This document shows, piece after piece, positions 51,903 to 60,245 of a stretch of DNA of 64,000 bases (within the stretch, counting starts at the first letter, position 1; every line of letters begins with the position of its first letter). Source of the stretch: Dysosmobacter acutus (lineage in GTDB: Bacteria; Bacillota; Clostridia; Oscillospirales; Oscillospiraceae); the NCBI RefSeq assembly GCF_018919205.1, contig NZ_JAHLQN010000001.1:2170001-2234000 (forward strand). Direction: 5' to 3'. The notes below the pieces were generated by a model. The model was not told the origin of the DNA, did no database searches, and saw only the letters and a program-made list of their open reading frames with translations. Position numbers and translations under genes: made by a program.

Positions 51903-52929
51903 TGCGCTCTCCGCCCTGATACTCCCCTACGGTCCCGATGCGCTGGGCGCTGGGCACCGCGCCCTTGAGCTCCTCAAACAGGGCGTCGGCATCCTGGGGC
52001 GCCACCGCGATCAGCAGCCCGCCGGCGGTCTGGGGATCGTAGAGCAAATCCTGCTTGGCAAGCTCCACCTCTCCTGCGTCCACGCCGGGGGCGGCAAAGG
52101 TGCGGTTGCGGTACATGCCCGCCGGCAGCACGCCCATCCGGGCAAACTCCAGCGCCTCGGGAATCAGGTCGATGTCGTCCACGTGGAGGATGATCTCCAC
52201 ATCGCTGCCCTGGGCCATCTCATAGCTGTGGCCCAGCAGGCCGAAGCCGGTGACATCGGTGCAGGAGTGAACCTCGTACTTCACCATAGCGTCCCGGGCC
52301 GCCTTGTTCAGCGTGGTCATCATGCGGTTGGCCAGCTCCTGGCCCTCCCTGGACAGGAGTTCCGCCTTGGCCGCGCTGGTCAGCACGCCAATGCCGATGG
52401 GCTTGGTCAGCAGCAGCACGTCGCCGGGCTTGGCGTTGGAGTTGCTGAGCATCTTGTCGGGATGTACGAATCCGGTGACGCACAGGCCGTACTTGGGCTC
52501 GTCGTCCAAGATGCTGTGGCCGCCGGTGATCAGCGCGCCGGCCTCGTAGACCTTGTCATAGCCGCCCCGGAGCAGCTGATGCACCGCGTCCCTTGGCATG
52601 TCCTCGGGGATGGCCATGATGTTCAGGCACAGCTTGGGCTCGCCTCCCATGGCGTACACGTCCGAAAGGGCATTGGTGGCCGCGATCTGGCCGAAGAGAT
52701 AGGGGTCGTCGGCGATGGGCGGGAAAAAGTCCACCGTCTGGACCAGAGCCAGATCGTCGCTGATCTTGTAGACCGAAGCGTCGTCGCTCTTGTCAAAACC
52801 CACCAGCAGGTTGGGGTCGTGATGTACCTTGATCCCCTCTAACAGCTGGGCCAGCACGCCCGCGCCCACCTTGGCGCCGCAGCCGGCGCACTTGGCCAGC
52901 TTGGTCAATTTGATGTTCTGTTCTTCCAT
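51889..52929 (-). CDS. selD: Selenide, water dikinase (selenophosphate synthase)
   Basis: Makes selenophosphate, the selenium donor for selenocysteine, selenouridine and the labile selenium cofactor of molybdenum hydroxylases. The 346 residues show the catalytic Cys17 and Lys20 in CAGCGAKVG (E. coli numbering happens to match), followed by DDASVYKISDDLALVQTVDFF and the glycine-rich GGHSILDDEPKYG. The active site is Cys, so no selenocysteine decoding is needed for this gene. It is first of a three-gene run with yqeB and yqeC on the same strand, as in orphan-selD clusters; no selA/selB is in this window. Confidence 0.95.
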   Translation of the reverse strand: MEEQNIKLTKLAKCAGCGAKVGAGVLAQLLEGIKVHHDPNLLVGFDKSDDASVYKISDDLALVQTVDFFPPIADDPYLFGQIAATNALSDVYAMGGEPKLCLNIMAIPEDMPRDAVHQLLRGGYDKVYEAGALITGGHSILDDEPKYGLCVTGFVHPDKMLSNSNAKPGDVLLLTKPIGIGVLTSAAKAELLSREGQELANRMMTTLNKAARDAMVKYEVHSCTDVTGFGLLGHSYEMAQGSDVEIILHVDDIDLIPEALEFARMGVLPAGMYRNRTFAAPGVDAGEVELAKQDLLYDPQTAGGLLIAVAPQDADALFEELKGAVPSAQRIGTVGEYQGGERIKLR

Positions 52930-52943
52930 AGCTTTTTCTCCTT

Positions 52944-53741
52944 TTATTGTTCCACCAGCGCGCCGGTCAGGGCCAGGCATGCTTCCAGCACGCCGCCGCC
53001 CACGGCCAGGGCCTTATCTGATACAAAGTAACAATGCTCTTTCTGACACCGGGGGTCCACGTCTCCGCTTTTCATCCCCATATGGACCCTTGTCCCCTTG
53101 GGCAGGATGCCCCGCAGAATTCCATCGATGGCGCTCACCATGGGATAATCCGCCACATAGCCCACAATCTCCCCCGCCTTGACCCGGTCGCCGATCTGCG
53201 CAGTCGGGCGGAAGATGCCCTGGGCCGGCGCCCGAAGCACCCGCTCCTCCCCGTAGCCGCCGATCTCGCCGGGGACGCCGGTATTGGGCAGCGCGGAGCC
53301 TTGCCGGATGACCCGTCCCATGGCATGGCCCCGCATGGTTTCCACCACGGCATGGCAGTCCTCTCCGGCGGTGAAGCCGGGGCCCACGCCGATCACCGCC
53401 GGGGCGTCTGTGATTCTGGTCCCCAGGTTCCGCTTGGCCAGGATGGCGTCCACCAGCACATCGGGCCTCAGCGCCTCCCGGCAGCGGCACTTCGGGTCCG
53501 CAAGGACCGGAATGGCCCCCTGTTCCAGGACCTGCCGCGCCTGGGCCGCGTCCTCCGCCCGGACCGCACGCACGCCTTCCACCGCTGTCTCTCCTTCGGT
53601 GATGGCTGTTGAAAAGCAAACCGTTCTCCGGATGGCGGTGGGCCAGGGCAGATCGGTCATCACCACCAGCATCCCGCTGCGCCACAGGCGCAGTGCAATG
53701 CCGGTGGCAATGTCACCCGCGCCACGGATCAAAACAAGCAT
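52944..53741 (-). CDS. yqeB: YqeB, selenium-dependent molybdenum hydroxylase maturation protein
   Basis: A 265-residue protein of the YqeB / EF2563 group (TIGR03309), tied to selenium-dependent molybdenum hydroxylases in comparative genomics. It opens MLVLIRGAGDIATGIALRLW, a Rossmann-like glycine motif similar to XdhC proteins that insert sulfur into the molybdenum cofactor, so a role in inserting selenium into the Mo site is inferred. The ATG at 53741 is eight bases after AAGGA. It overlaps yqeC by 13 bp and lies 14 bp upstream of selD. Confidence 0.88.
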   Translation of the reverse strand: MLVLIRGAGDIATGIALRLWRSGMLVVMTDLPWPTAIRRTVCFSTAITEGETAVEGVRAVRAEDAAQARQVLEQGAIPVLADPKCRCREALRPDVLVDAILAKRNLGTRITDAPAVIGVGPGFTAGEDCHAVVETMRGHAMGRVIRQGSALPNTGVPGEIGGYGEERVLRAPAQGIFRPTAQIGDRVKAGEIVGYVADYPMVSAIDGILRGILPKGTRVHMGMKSGDVDPRCQKEHCYFVSDKALAVGGGVLEACLALTGALVEQ

Positions 53742-54385
53742 GAAGTCCATCCTTTCCGCAGCGAGCCCAGCGCTGCCGGTACCTGCAAAAGCGAGGCCAT
53801 CTCCTCCGCCTGTTGGGAGGGCTCGTCCACCTGATTGATTAGAACCCGCCCGCAAAGGCCCTCTTGGTTGATAACCGCAGCGGCCATGCGCGGCGTCACC
53901 GCGTCCTCCAGCTCCGCTCCGGCCAGCTGGGCATAGCGCTCCGGCCGGTGGGCCGCCTCCCGGATGGTTTGCCCCATGCCGGAAAACCCCACCACCTGGA
54001 TGATCTGCCCGCTCTGCGCCGGAATGACCGGCTCATGGGGCGCATGGGCCTTCAGCGGCAGACCGGCCGCCCCGTCCCCCTCCACGATCACATAGTCGGC
54101 TATCTCCATCAGCAGTGGGATGGACTGCCGGGGAGGACCTATCTTCCCATTGGGGAGCTCTGTGCCAATGCACACCGTGCCCCAGCGCTTCAGCGCCTGA
54201 CGCACTTCCTCCGCTCCGGGAGTGCACAGCGTCCGGCCAATGGGATAAATCCTGGTGGTGGTGCATAGAATCACCGTCCCCGGAAGTTCCCGGCCCAAGG
54301 TGGAGAGCAGCAAGGACTTCCCTCCGCTGCCGATGACCGTTGTGACGCCCGGCTGGATATCCAGGACCCGGTAAAAGCAAATCAT
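53729..54385 (-). CDS. yqeC: YqeC, putative selenium-dependent hydroxylase accessory protein
   Basis: A 218-residue protein with a P-loop near the N-terminus (TTVIGSGGKSLLLSTLG, GSGGKS at 19-24) and ADYVIVEGDGAAGLPLKAHAPHEP, the pattern of YqeC (TIGR03172), which occurs with selD in bacteria lacking selenocysteine and selenouridine genes. Probably an NTP-binding maturation factor for the selenium-containing molybdenum site. The start at 54385 has a weak AAGG site. It diverges from the ModE-like gene. Confidence 0.85.
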   Translation of the reverse strand: MICFYRVLDIQPGVTTVIGSGGKSLLLSTLGRELPGTVILCTTTRIYPIGRTLCTPGAEEVRQALKRWGTVCIGTELPNGKIGPPRQSIPLLMEIADYVIVEGDGAAGLPLKAHAPHEPVIPAQSGQIIQVVGFSGMGQTIREAAHRPERYAQLAGAELEDAVTPRMAAAVINQEGLCGRVLINQVDEPSQQAEEMASLLQVPAALGSLRKGWTSCLF

Positions 54386-54478
54386 GTTCTCACAAGCCTT
54401 CCGTCTGCATTCCCACTTAGAGTAACACGCCCTCCAAGTCCTGTCAACACAGGAATCAGCGAACTTTTGCCTTAAACG

Positions 54479-54507
54479 TTGACGAACGATTTTATCAATG
54501 ATAAAAT
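54479..54507 (+). promoter_or_regulatory. Promoter of the ModE-like gene
   Basis: TTGACG (54479-54484), 17 bp, TAAAAT (54502-54507). The start of transcription would fall about seven bases later, at or beside the ATG at 54514. Confidence 0.7.
54489..54507. promoter_or_regulatory. 19-bp perfect palindrome over the -10 box, probable operator
   Basis: ATTTTATCA, a central A, then TGATAAAAT. It covers the -10 hexamer of the ModE-like gene, so the bound protein would repress that promoter. Autoregulation by the ModE-like protein is the simplest guess. Confidence 0.65.
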
Positions 54508-54513
54508 ATGGAT

Positions 54514-54879
54514 ATGAAACAGAATTTGACCGTAAAACTGACTGTGCGCCTCTTCGCGGAGGAGAAGTGTTTCGGCCCCGGGGTCGCCCAGCTGCTGGCC
54601 TTGGTGGACGAGGTGCATTCTCTGCGCGCCGCGGCAATGCGCATGGATATGGCTTACTCCAAGGCCTGGAAAATTATCCGTGCCGCCGAGGCGGGCTTCG
54701 GCTGCAAGCTGCTCTTCTCCACCACCGGCGGGCGGGGCGGCGGAGGTGCCGTCCTGACAGAGGAGGCGCGGCAGATTCTGACCTCCTACCGGCGCTACTG
54801 CACCCAGATAGAGTCCTATGGGGAGCAGCTCTTCCGGGAGGTCTTCCCCTTTTGCGCAAAAGACCAATCCTCAAAATAG
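54514..54879 (+). CDS. ModE-like winged helix regulator (DNA-binding domain only)
   Basis: About 121 residues matching the N-terminal helix-turn-helix of ModE (VTVRLFAEEKCFGPGVAQLL, then AAAMRMDMAYSKAWKIIRAAE, with the glycine loop GGRGGGGAVLTEE). The molybdate-binding Mop domains of E. coli ModE are absent. No ribosome site precedes either ATG (54508, 54514) and the promoter's expected start is at 54514, so the mRNA may be leaderless. It lies between the selenium genes and the xanthine dehydrogenase genes and probably regulates one or both; ligand sensing, if any, is unclear. Confidence 0.8.
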   Translation: MKQNLTVKLTVRLFAEEKCFGPGVAQLLALVDEVHSLRAAAMRMDMAYSKAWKIIRAAEAGFGCKLLFSTTGGRGGGGAVLTEEARQILTSYRRYCTQIESYGEQLFREVFPFCAKDQSSK

Positions 54880-54905
54880 CTGCTGTTTATACGCGCAGGC
54901 AGACT

Positions 54906-54940
54906 AAAAGAGAGCGGGCAATAATGCCCGCTCTCTTTTG
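54906..54940. terminator. Bidirectional intrinsic terminator
   Basis: AAAAGAGAGCGGGCA and its complement form a 15-bp stem with a 4-base loop and T/A runs on both sides. Confidence 0.9.
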
Positions 54941-54955
54941 ATCCAATGAAAGGTA

Positions 54956-55609
54956 TCATTCCTCGGGATCCACTTCCGTGGTGCTGGGATGGGGATGCTC
55001 AATCTCCTGAAGGATGGCGCGGATCAGCTCAACAGTCCCGCCGGTGCCCAGGTAGCTGCTGTCCAGGCAGAAGTCGTAACTGCCCACATCGCCCCATTTG
55101 CGGGAGGAGTAATACTCATAGTAAGACGCCCGACGCTTGTCGGTCTTGATAATCGCCGTCTTGGCCTTCTCCGGCGTGGTATTCAGCCGTCTGGCCACCC
55201 GCTCGATCCGCTTGGCCATGGGCGCGTGGATGAACAGGCTCAGGTGATTGGGATACTCCTGAAGCGCGTAGTCCGCGCACCGCCCGATGATGACGCAGGG
55301 ACCCTGGTCCGCCAGATGGCGGATGGTGTCAAAGGTGGCAAGGTACACCCTCTGCTCCAGAGAGTCCCCCTCCATGCCCCCGGCAAAGGAGAACGCATAG
55401 GGGTCCATGGCAATGGAATACAGCAGGCTCCTTGGCTTTTCGTCAAAGCTTTCAAAGACCTTTTCGCACAGGCCGCTCTGCTGCGCCGCGCGCTTGAGCA
55501 GCTCCTTGTCATAGAACGGGATTCCCAGTTCTTTGGACAGCCGGATACCGATTTCCTTACCGCCGCTGCCGTACTGTCTGCCGATTGTGATGATGGTTTT
55601 TGTTGACAT
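54956..55609 (-). CDS. Cytidylate kinase-like family protein
   Basis: A 217-residue protein of the cytidylate-kinase-like family (Cmk2 type). It opens MSTKTIITIGRQYGSGGKEI, a P-loop-like start, followed by CVIIGRCADYALQEYPNHLS and the nucleoside-kinase lid RIERVARRLNTTPEKAKTAI. Such proteins are often stand-alone in gut Clostridia; true CMP kinase activity is uncertain. GGAGGGATC precedes the ATG. It is transcribed in the same direction as, and just downstream of, the xanthine dehydrogenase operon, with a gap of about 110 bp. Confidence 0.8.
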   Translation of the reverse strand: MSTKTIITIGRQYGSGGKEIGIRLSKELGIPFYDKELLKRAAQQSGLCEKVFESFDEKPRSLLYSIAMDPYAFSFAGGMEGDSLEQRVYLATFDTIRHLADQGPCVIIGRCADYALQEYPNHLSLFIHAPMAKRIERVARRLNTTPEKAKTAIIKTDKRRASYYEYYSSRKWGDVGSYDFCLDSSYLGTGGTVELIRAILQEIEHPHPSTTEVDPEE

Positions 55610-55719
55610 AGTGATCCCTCCTTTGCTTATCCTTATTATAAATCCAAATCGCCGCAACGTCAATTACGGGAAGTTACAAAAAAGCGCGCGGAATTTTCTC
55701 CACGCGCCGTTTTGTATAT

Positions 55720-56226
55720 TTATGACATGCGGGTTTCGGCTTTCTTGCCCAAGCGGCGGTACATGGTCTTTTTTACCGCCCGCAGGATGTTCTCATACCC
55801 CGTGCAGCGGCAGAGGTGGCCGGAGAGCAGCTTTCGCAGCTCCTCATCGCTGTATTCCTTCCCGGAATTGAGAATCTCCGTCGCCGTCAGGATAAAGCCC
55901 GGGGTGCAGAAGCCGCACTGGATGGCCGCCTCCTCCACAAAGGCCTGCTGGATGTCGCTGAGCTCCCCATTGGGTCCAAGGAGTCCCTCCAGCGTCTGGA
56001 TGTGCTTGCCGTCGGCCCACACCGCCAAGTAGATGCAGGAGTTAAACGCCTCGCCGTCGATGAGGACGGTACAGGCGCCGCACTCCCCCACCTCGCAGCC
56101 CTTTTTTACAGAGGTCAGCCGGTAGTCACCCCGGAGCATGTCGGTGAGAGAGGCGCGCACATCCACCATCTGCTCCACCTCTTTGCCGTTGATGGTGCAT
56201 CGCACCAGCTTAAACTGCTTCTCCAT
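55720..56226 (-). CDS. xdhC: Xanthine dehydrogenase iron-sulfur subunit
   Basis: Electron-transfer subunit of a molybdenum hydroxylase. The 168 residues bind two 2Fe-2S clusters: the plant-ferredoxin-type set Cys44, Cys49, Cys52 and Cys64 (CEVGECGACTVLIDG), and the C-terminal set Cys104, Cys107, Cys139 and Cys141 (CGFCTPG; CRCTGY). The start overlaps the stop of the FAD subunit gene by one base (TAATG). Third gene of xdhA-xdhB-xdhC. Expected partner subunits are encoded immediately upstream. Confidence 0.93.
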   Translation of the reverse strand: MEKQFKLVRCTINGKEVEQMVDVRASLTDMLRGDYRLTSVKKGCEVGECGACTVLIDGEAFNSCIYLAVWADGKHIQTLEGLLGPNGELSDIQQAFVEEAAIQCGFCTPGFILTATEILNSGKEYSDEELRKLLSGHLCRCTGYENILRAVKKTMYRRLGKKAETRMS

Positions 56227-57107
56227 TACAGCTCACCTCCCGCAAGACGGATGGATTCCCGCATGCAGCGCCTTGCCGATTCCACGGCAATGTGCTCCCG
56301 GAAGGCCTTGGAGGCCCGCCAGCTGTCGCGGGGGTGGATGTCCTCCAGCACCGCGCGGCTGAACGCCTCCACCATCTCCTCCGAAACCGCCCTGCCGTTG
56401 GCCGCGGCCTCGGCGCCGGGGCAGCGCATGGGCACCGGCCCGGCCACGCCGTAGGCGATGCGGGCGCGGAGCACGGTCCTTTTATCCCTGCTCAGGCGGA
56501 CGTTGACGCTGCACCCAAGGGTTGCGATGTCCATTGCATTGCGCATGGCATATTTGATGTAGTGGCCAACGGTATCCTGATAGCTGTCCTTTGGAATGAG
56601 GAGGGCCGTCTGAATCTCACCGGGGCGGATGTCCACCACGCCGGCCTTGATGTAGAACTTTTCAATGGGGACGCGCCGCACCCCTTCTGGGCCGATGAGC
56701 TCCACAATGGCCTCATAGGCGTGGAGCGTGGAGGCGGAATCGGCGGAGGTCACGCCGTTGCAGGTGTTGCCGCCAATGGTGCCGATGTTCCGGATCTGGG
56801 GGCCGCCCACCTGATCCACCGCCTGGCCCAGCACGTTGATGTACTTTTGGATAAGAGGGTGGCGGGTGATGTGGGAAAAGCTGGTCAGGCTTCCGATGCG
56901 CAGCGTGCCATCCTCCTCCAGGGTAACGCCCCGCAGTTCGTCGATGCCATAGATGGAGATCAGCTCCGCGCCGGCGCGTTTCCCCTCCCGCATCTGTACC
57001 AGCACGTCGGAGCCGCCGGCGATGATCTGGGCTTGGGGATGCTCCTGGCGCAGCCGCACCGCGTCGGCCACACTCCGGGCCTCATACAGCGCTTTCATAT
57101 CATACAT
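56226..57107 (-). CDS. xdhB: Xanthine dehydrogenase FAD-binding subunit
   Basis: A 293-residue FAD subunit of the molybdenum hydroxylase family. The FAD-binding motifs AQIIAGGSDVLVQMREG and IRNIGTIGGNTCNGVTSADS are clear, and a C-terminal CO-dehydrogenase-flavoprotein domain follows. It would pass electrons from the iron-sulfur subunit to NAD or another acceptor. It lies 14 bp downstream of xdhA and is coupled to xdhC by a TAATG overlap. Confidence 0.93.
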   Translation of the reverse strand: MYDMKALYEARSVADAVRLRQEHPQAQIIAGGSDVLVQMREGKRAGAELISIYGIDELRGVTLEEDGTLRIGSLTSFSHITRHPLIQKYINVLGQAVDQVGGPQIRNIGTIGGNTCNGVTSADSASTLHAYEAIVELIGPEGVRRVPIEKFYIKAGVVDIRPGEIQTALLIPKDSYQDTVGHYIKYAMRNAMDIATLGCSVNVRLSRDKRTVLRARIAYGVAGPVPMRCPGAEAAANGRAVSEEMVEAFSRAVLEDIHPRDSWRASKAFREHIAVESARRCMRESIRLAGGEL

Positions 57108-57121
57108 GGCTCATCCCTCCT

Positions 57122-59416
57122 TCAATCGGTAATCAGCCCGGCCTCTTTGAACGCTTCAAACAGGACGTGGGGCGTGATGGGACACCTGTCCACCGCCACG
57201 CCGGTGGCCTGCAGGACGGCATTGCGAATGGCCGGGGCACCGGAGCAGGCCGGCGGTTCGCCTAAGGACTTGGTGCCGTAAGGCGAGGTGGGCTCCAGGT
57301 TCTCCACAAACCGGGCCTCCAGGTCCGGATGGTCCATGCAGGTGGACAGCTTATAGTCCAAGAGGTTGTTGTTCAGCGGCTTGCCCGTCTTGGGGTCAAA
57401 CTTCAACTCCTCGCTGAGTCCGTAGCCAATCGCCATGGACATGCCGCCGTGGACCTGGGCCTCGGCCAGGGCCGGATTGATGAGCCGGCCGCAATCGTGG
57501 ACATTGACCATGTTCAGCAGTTTCACTTTACACATCGGAATGTCCACCTCCACCTCCGCTATGGAGCAGCCAAAGGAGTAGGCGTTGGATTTGATCTGAG
57601 CGGTTGACTCCGCCGTGAGATGCTGGCTGTTGGTGGTGGAGTACAGCGCCTCCGTGGCCAGCTCGCCCAAGGTCATCAACACCCGGCCGTCCCCCTTGCG
57701 GATGATCCTGCCGTCCGAAAGGTCCAGCGTGGCAACCGGCATCCTGGTCAGCTCATGGGCGTAGTTCAAAATCCGCTGGCGCAGCAGCAGGCCGGTCTGC
57801 ATGATGGAGAAGCCGCCGATGTAGGTCTGGCGGGAGGCATAGGCACCGGTGCCGAAGGGCGTCACATCCGTATCCTGGGAGGAGATCACGTGGACATCCT
57901 CAAAGGGTACGCCCACCGCGTCGGCCACCATCTGGGTGTAGGCGGTGTCGCAGCCCTGCCCAATCTCCGTCTCGCCGGTCTGGAACTGGAGCGAGCCGTC
58001 CTGGTTGAGCACCATGCGGCAGGAGGAGGACTCCAGAGAAATGGGCCAGACGGCGGTGTTGTACCAGAACACGGCCATGCCCACGCCCCGGCGGACAGGC
58101 CCGGTCTGGTTCTGATAGGCCTTCCATTTGCGCTGGTAATCGATGACCTCCATGCCCCGTTCAAGGCACTGGTTGAAGGTATCGTCATAGAGTTCATTTT
58201 TGGAAAAACCGTCCACATAGCCCACCGGCATCAGATTTCTCCGGCGGAACTCCAGCGGGTCCATGCCGAGGCTCAAGCAGATGTCGTCGATATGGCACTC
58301 TCCTGCAAACATAGCCTGAGGGATGCCGTAGCCCCGCATGGCCCCCGCGGCGGGCCGGTTGGTGAACACGGACCAGCAGTCGCACTCCACATTATCGCAG
58401 GGGTAGAGCTGGGGGAAGGCTCCCATGCCCTTGGCCACCACGCCGTGGCCGTGGGAGGCGTAGGCGCCCTGGTTTGAAAACGCCTCAAACTTCCGGGCCG
58501 CAAGGGTGCCGTCCGACCGCACCCAGGAGATGATATGGGTGCGGATGGCGTGGCGCACACGGTTGGAGACAAAGGTTTCCTCCCGGGTGCATTCCAACTT
58601 CACCAGCCGTCCTCCCACCTGAGTGGTGAGGTAGGCGCACAGCGGCTCATAGAGCGCGTCCTGCTTATTGCCGAATCCGCCGCCTATGTAGGGCTTCACA
58701 ATACGCACCTTGCCCCAGGGAATGCCCAGGGCCTGGCCCACCACCCGGCGGATGATATGGGGAATCTGGGTGGAGGACACCACGGTGATCCGCCCGGCCT
58801 CCATACTGGCAAAGCAGACGTGGTTTTCAATGTGGCAGTGCTGGACCGTGGGCGTGTCGTACCAGCCCTCCACCTTGATCAGGCCCGGCTCCTGAAGAGC
58901 CTTCTCCAGATCGCCCTTGCGAATGCTGGTGTGGGCCAGGATGTTTCCGGGAAAGTCCTCCTGCACCTGGGGCGCTCCGTCGGCCATGGCCTCCTGTGCG
59001 TCCAGCACAAAGGGATATTCCTCATACTCCACCTTCAGCGCCCGCACGCCCTGCATGGCGGCCACCTCATCCTCAGCCACCACCACGGCCACATCGTCGC
59101 CGTAGTAGCGCACATGCCGGTTCAGCAGCAGCCGGTCCGCCACATCCTGGTGGGCCGGATCCGTGGACCAGGGGTGTCCCGCGGTGGGGAACTTATAGTC
59201 CGGCACGTCCAGGCAGGTAATCACCTTCACCACGCCGGGGATCTGCTCCGCCGCAGAGGTGTCCACAGACTTCACCAAGCCGTGGGCGATGGTGGAATGG
59301 AGGATCTTTGCGATCAGAGCGCTTTTGTCGCACAGGTCGTCGGTGTATTTGGCCCGGCCGGCCGCCTTGTCGTAGGCGTCCACGCGGACCTTGCTCTGCC
59401 CTACACTTGTACTCAT
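57122..59416 (-). CDS. xdhA: Xanthine dehydrogenase molybdenum-binding subunit
   Basis: The 764-residue catalytic subunit that binds molybdopterin and hydroxylates xanthine, hypoxanthine or a related heterocycle. Family stretches include the N-terminal KVRVDAYDKAAGRAKYTDDL, IGGGFGNKQDALYEPLCAYL near the Mo site, GAYASHGHGVVAKGMGAFPQ and the catalytic Glu in SLGEPPACSGAPAIRNAVL. It heads the xdhABC operon; AAAGGAGGCC precedes the ATG. With the selenium genes next door a selenium-containing Mo centre is possible, but the sequence does not show it. Substrate is inferred from family. Confidence 0.93.
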   Translation of the reverse strand: MSTSVGQSKVRVDAYDKAAGRAKYTDDLCDKSALIAKILHSTIAHGLVKSVDTSAAEQIPGVVKVITCLDVPDYKFPTAGHPWSTDPAHQDVADRLLLNRHVRYYGDDVAVVVAEDEVAAMQGVRALKVEYEEYPFVLDAQEAMADGAPQVQEDFPGNILAHTSIRKGDLEKALQEPGLIKVEGWYDTPTVQHCHIENHVCFASMEAGRITVVSSTQIPHIIRRVVGQALGIPWGKVRIVKPYIGGGFGNKQDALYEPLCAYLTTQVGGRLVKLECTREETFVSNRVRHAIRTHIISWVRSDGTLAARKFEAFSNQGAYASHGHGVVAKGMGAFPQLYPCDNVECDCWSVFTNRPAAGAMRGYGIPQAMFAGECHIDDICLSLGMDPLEFRRRNLMPVGYVDGFSKNELYDDTFNQCLERGMEVIDYQRKWKAYQNQTGPVRRGVGMAVFWYNTAVWPISLESSSCRMVLNQDGSLQFQTGETEIGQGCDTAYTQMVADAVGVPFEDVHVISSQDTDVTPFGTGAYASRQTYIGGFSIMQTGLLLRQRILNYAHELTRMPVATLDLSDGRIIRKGDGRVLMTLGELATEALYSTTNSQHLTAESTAQIKSNAYSFGCSIAEVEVDIPMCKVKLLNMVNVHDCGRLINPALAEAQVHGGMSMAIGYGLSEELKFDPKTGKPLNNNLLDYKLSTCMDHPDLEARFVENLEPTSPYGTKSLGEPPACSGAPAIRNAVLQATGVAVDRCPITPHVLFEAFKEAGLITD

Positions 59417-59545
59417 TTTATGGCCTCCTTTACCTGCTGCGCAAGTCCATGATTACACAGGCTTATTTCTGCTATTTCCATAGATTATATCACAGGGTCA
59501 ATTCCGCATCATTATATTCTCAAAAGAACAGCGCTATTTTCCGCC

Positions 59546-59574
59546 TTGACCGGGCATGCTATCAACGGTATACT
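59546..59574 (+). promoter_or_regulatory. Promoter of mocA
   Basis: TTGACC (59546-59551), 17 bp, TATACT (59569-59574), about 24 bp upstream of the ATG. Confidence 0.75.
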
Positions 59575-59597
59575 TTTATCAGAAAGGAGCGGAGTCA

Positions 59598-60185
59598 ATG
59601 GACTGGAAAATCGGATGCGTCCTCATGGCTGCGGGAAACGCCCGCCGCTTCGGCGACAACAAGCTCTGCGCCCAAGTGCAGGGCAAAACTCTGCTGCGCC
59701 GGGCCATGGAGAGTATACCGGGCCAGCTCTTTTCCTCCGTTGCCGTGGTGACCCAATATCCGGAGGGAGCGGAAATGGCCGAAGAGTTCGGTTTTCTCTG
59801 TGTCCACAACGCCCACCCCGACTGGGGCATCAGCCACACCATCCGTCTGGGGCTGGAGGCCCTGTCCGGCTGTGACGCGGTCCTCTTTCAGGTGTCCGAC
59901 CAGCCGCTTCTGCGGCGGAGCAGCATTGAAGCGCTGATCGACCTGTGGATGCAGCGCCCGGACCGCATTGCGGCCCTGGGCCGCAACGGCGTCCGGGGCA
60001 ATCCCTGCCTCTTCCCCGCCCGGTTCTTTCCGGAGCTGCTCTCCCTCACGGAGGACCACGGCGGCTCTGCGGTGATCCGCGCCCATGAGGAGAGCCTCAT
60101 CCTGTTGGATGTTGCGGAGGAAGAGCTGACGGACGTGGACACGGTCCAGGCGCTGGCGGCACTGCAGGGCAGGCATTCAGAATAA
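59598..60185 (+). CDS. mocA: Molybdenum cofactor cytidylyltransferase (MocA-like)
   Basis: A 195-residue nucleotidyltransferase of the MobA/MocA fold. It opens VLMAAGNARRFGDNKLCAQV, the NTP-binding signature with a conserved Lys, and has DAVLFQVSDQPLLRRSSIEA for metal and nucleotide binding. MocA joins CMP to the molybdenum cofactor, the form needed by xanthine dehydrogenases, which flank it on both sides. AAAGGAG lies eight bases before the ATG. Single gene with its own promoter and terminator. Confidence 0.9.
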   Translation: MDWKIGCVLMAAGNARRFGDNKLCAQVQGKTLLRRAMESIPGQLFSSVAVVTQYPEGAEMAEEFGFLCVHNAHPDWGISHTIRLGLEALSGCDAVLFQVSDQPLLRRSSIEALIDLWMQRPDRIAALGRNGVRGNPCLFPARFFPELLSLTEDHGGSAVIRAHEESLILLDVAEEELTDVDTVQALAALQGRHSE

Positions 60186-60192
60186 GGGATTG

Positions 60193-60217
60193 GGGGAGCG
60201 GAAAGGCTCCCCTTTTT
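60193..60217 (+). terminator. Intrinsic terminator after mocA
   Basis: GGGGAGC and GCTCCCC pair with a 6-base loop, followed by five T residues. Confidence 0.85.
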
Positions 60218-60245
60218 CATCGCCTCCCACGTCCCAAAGGAAGAC

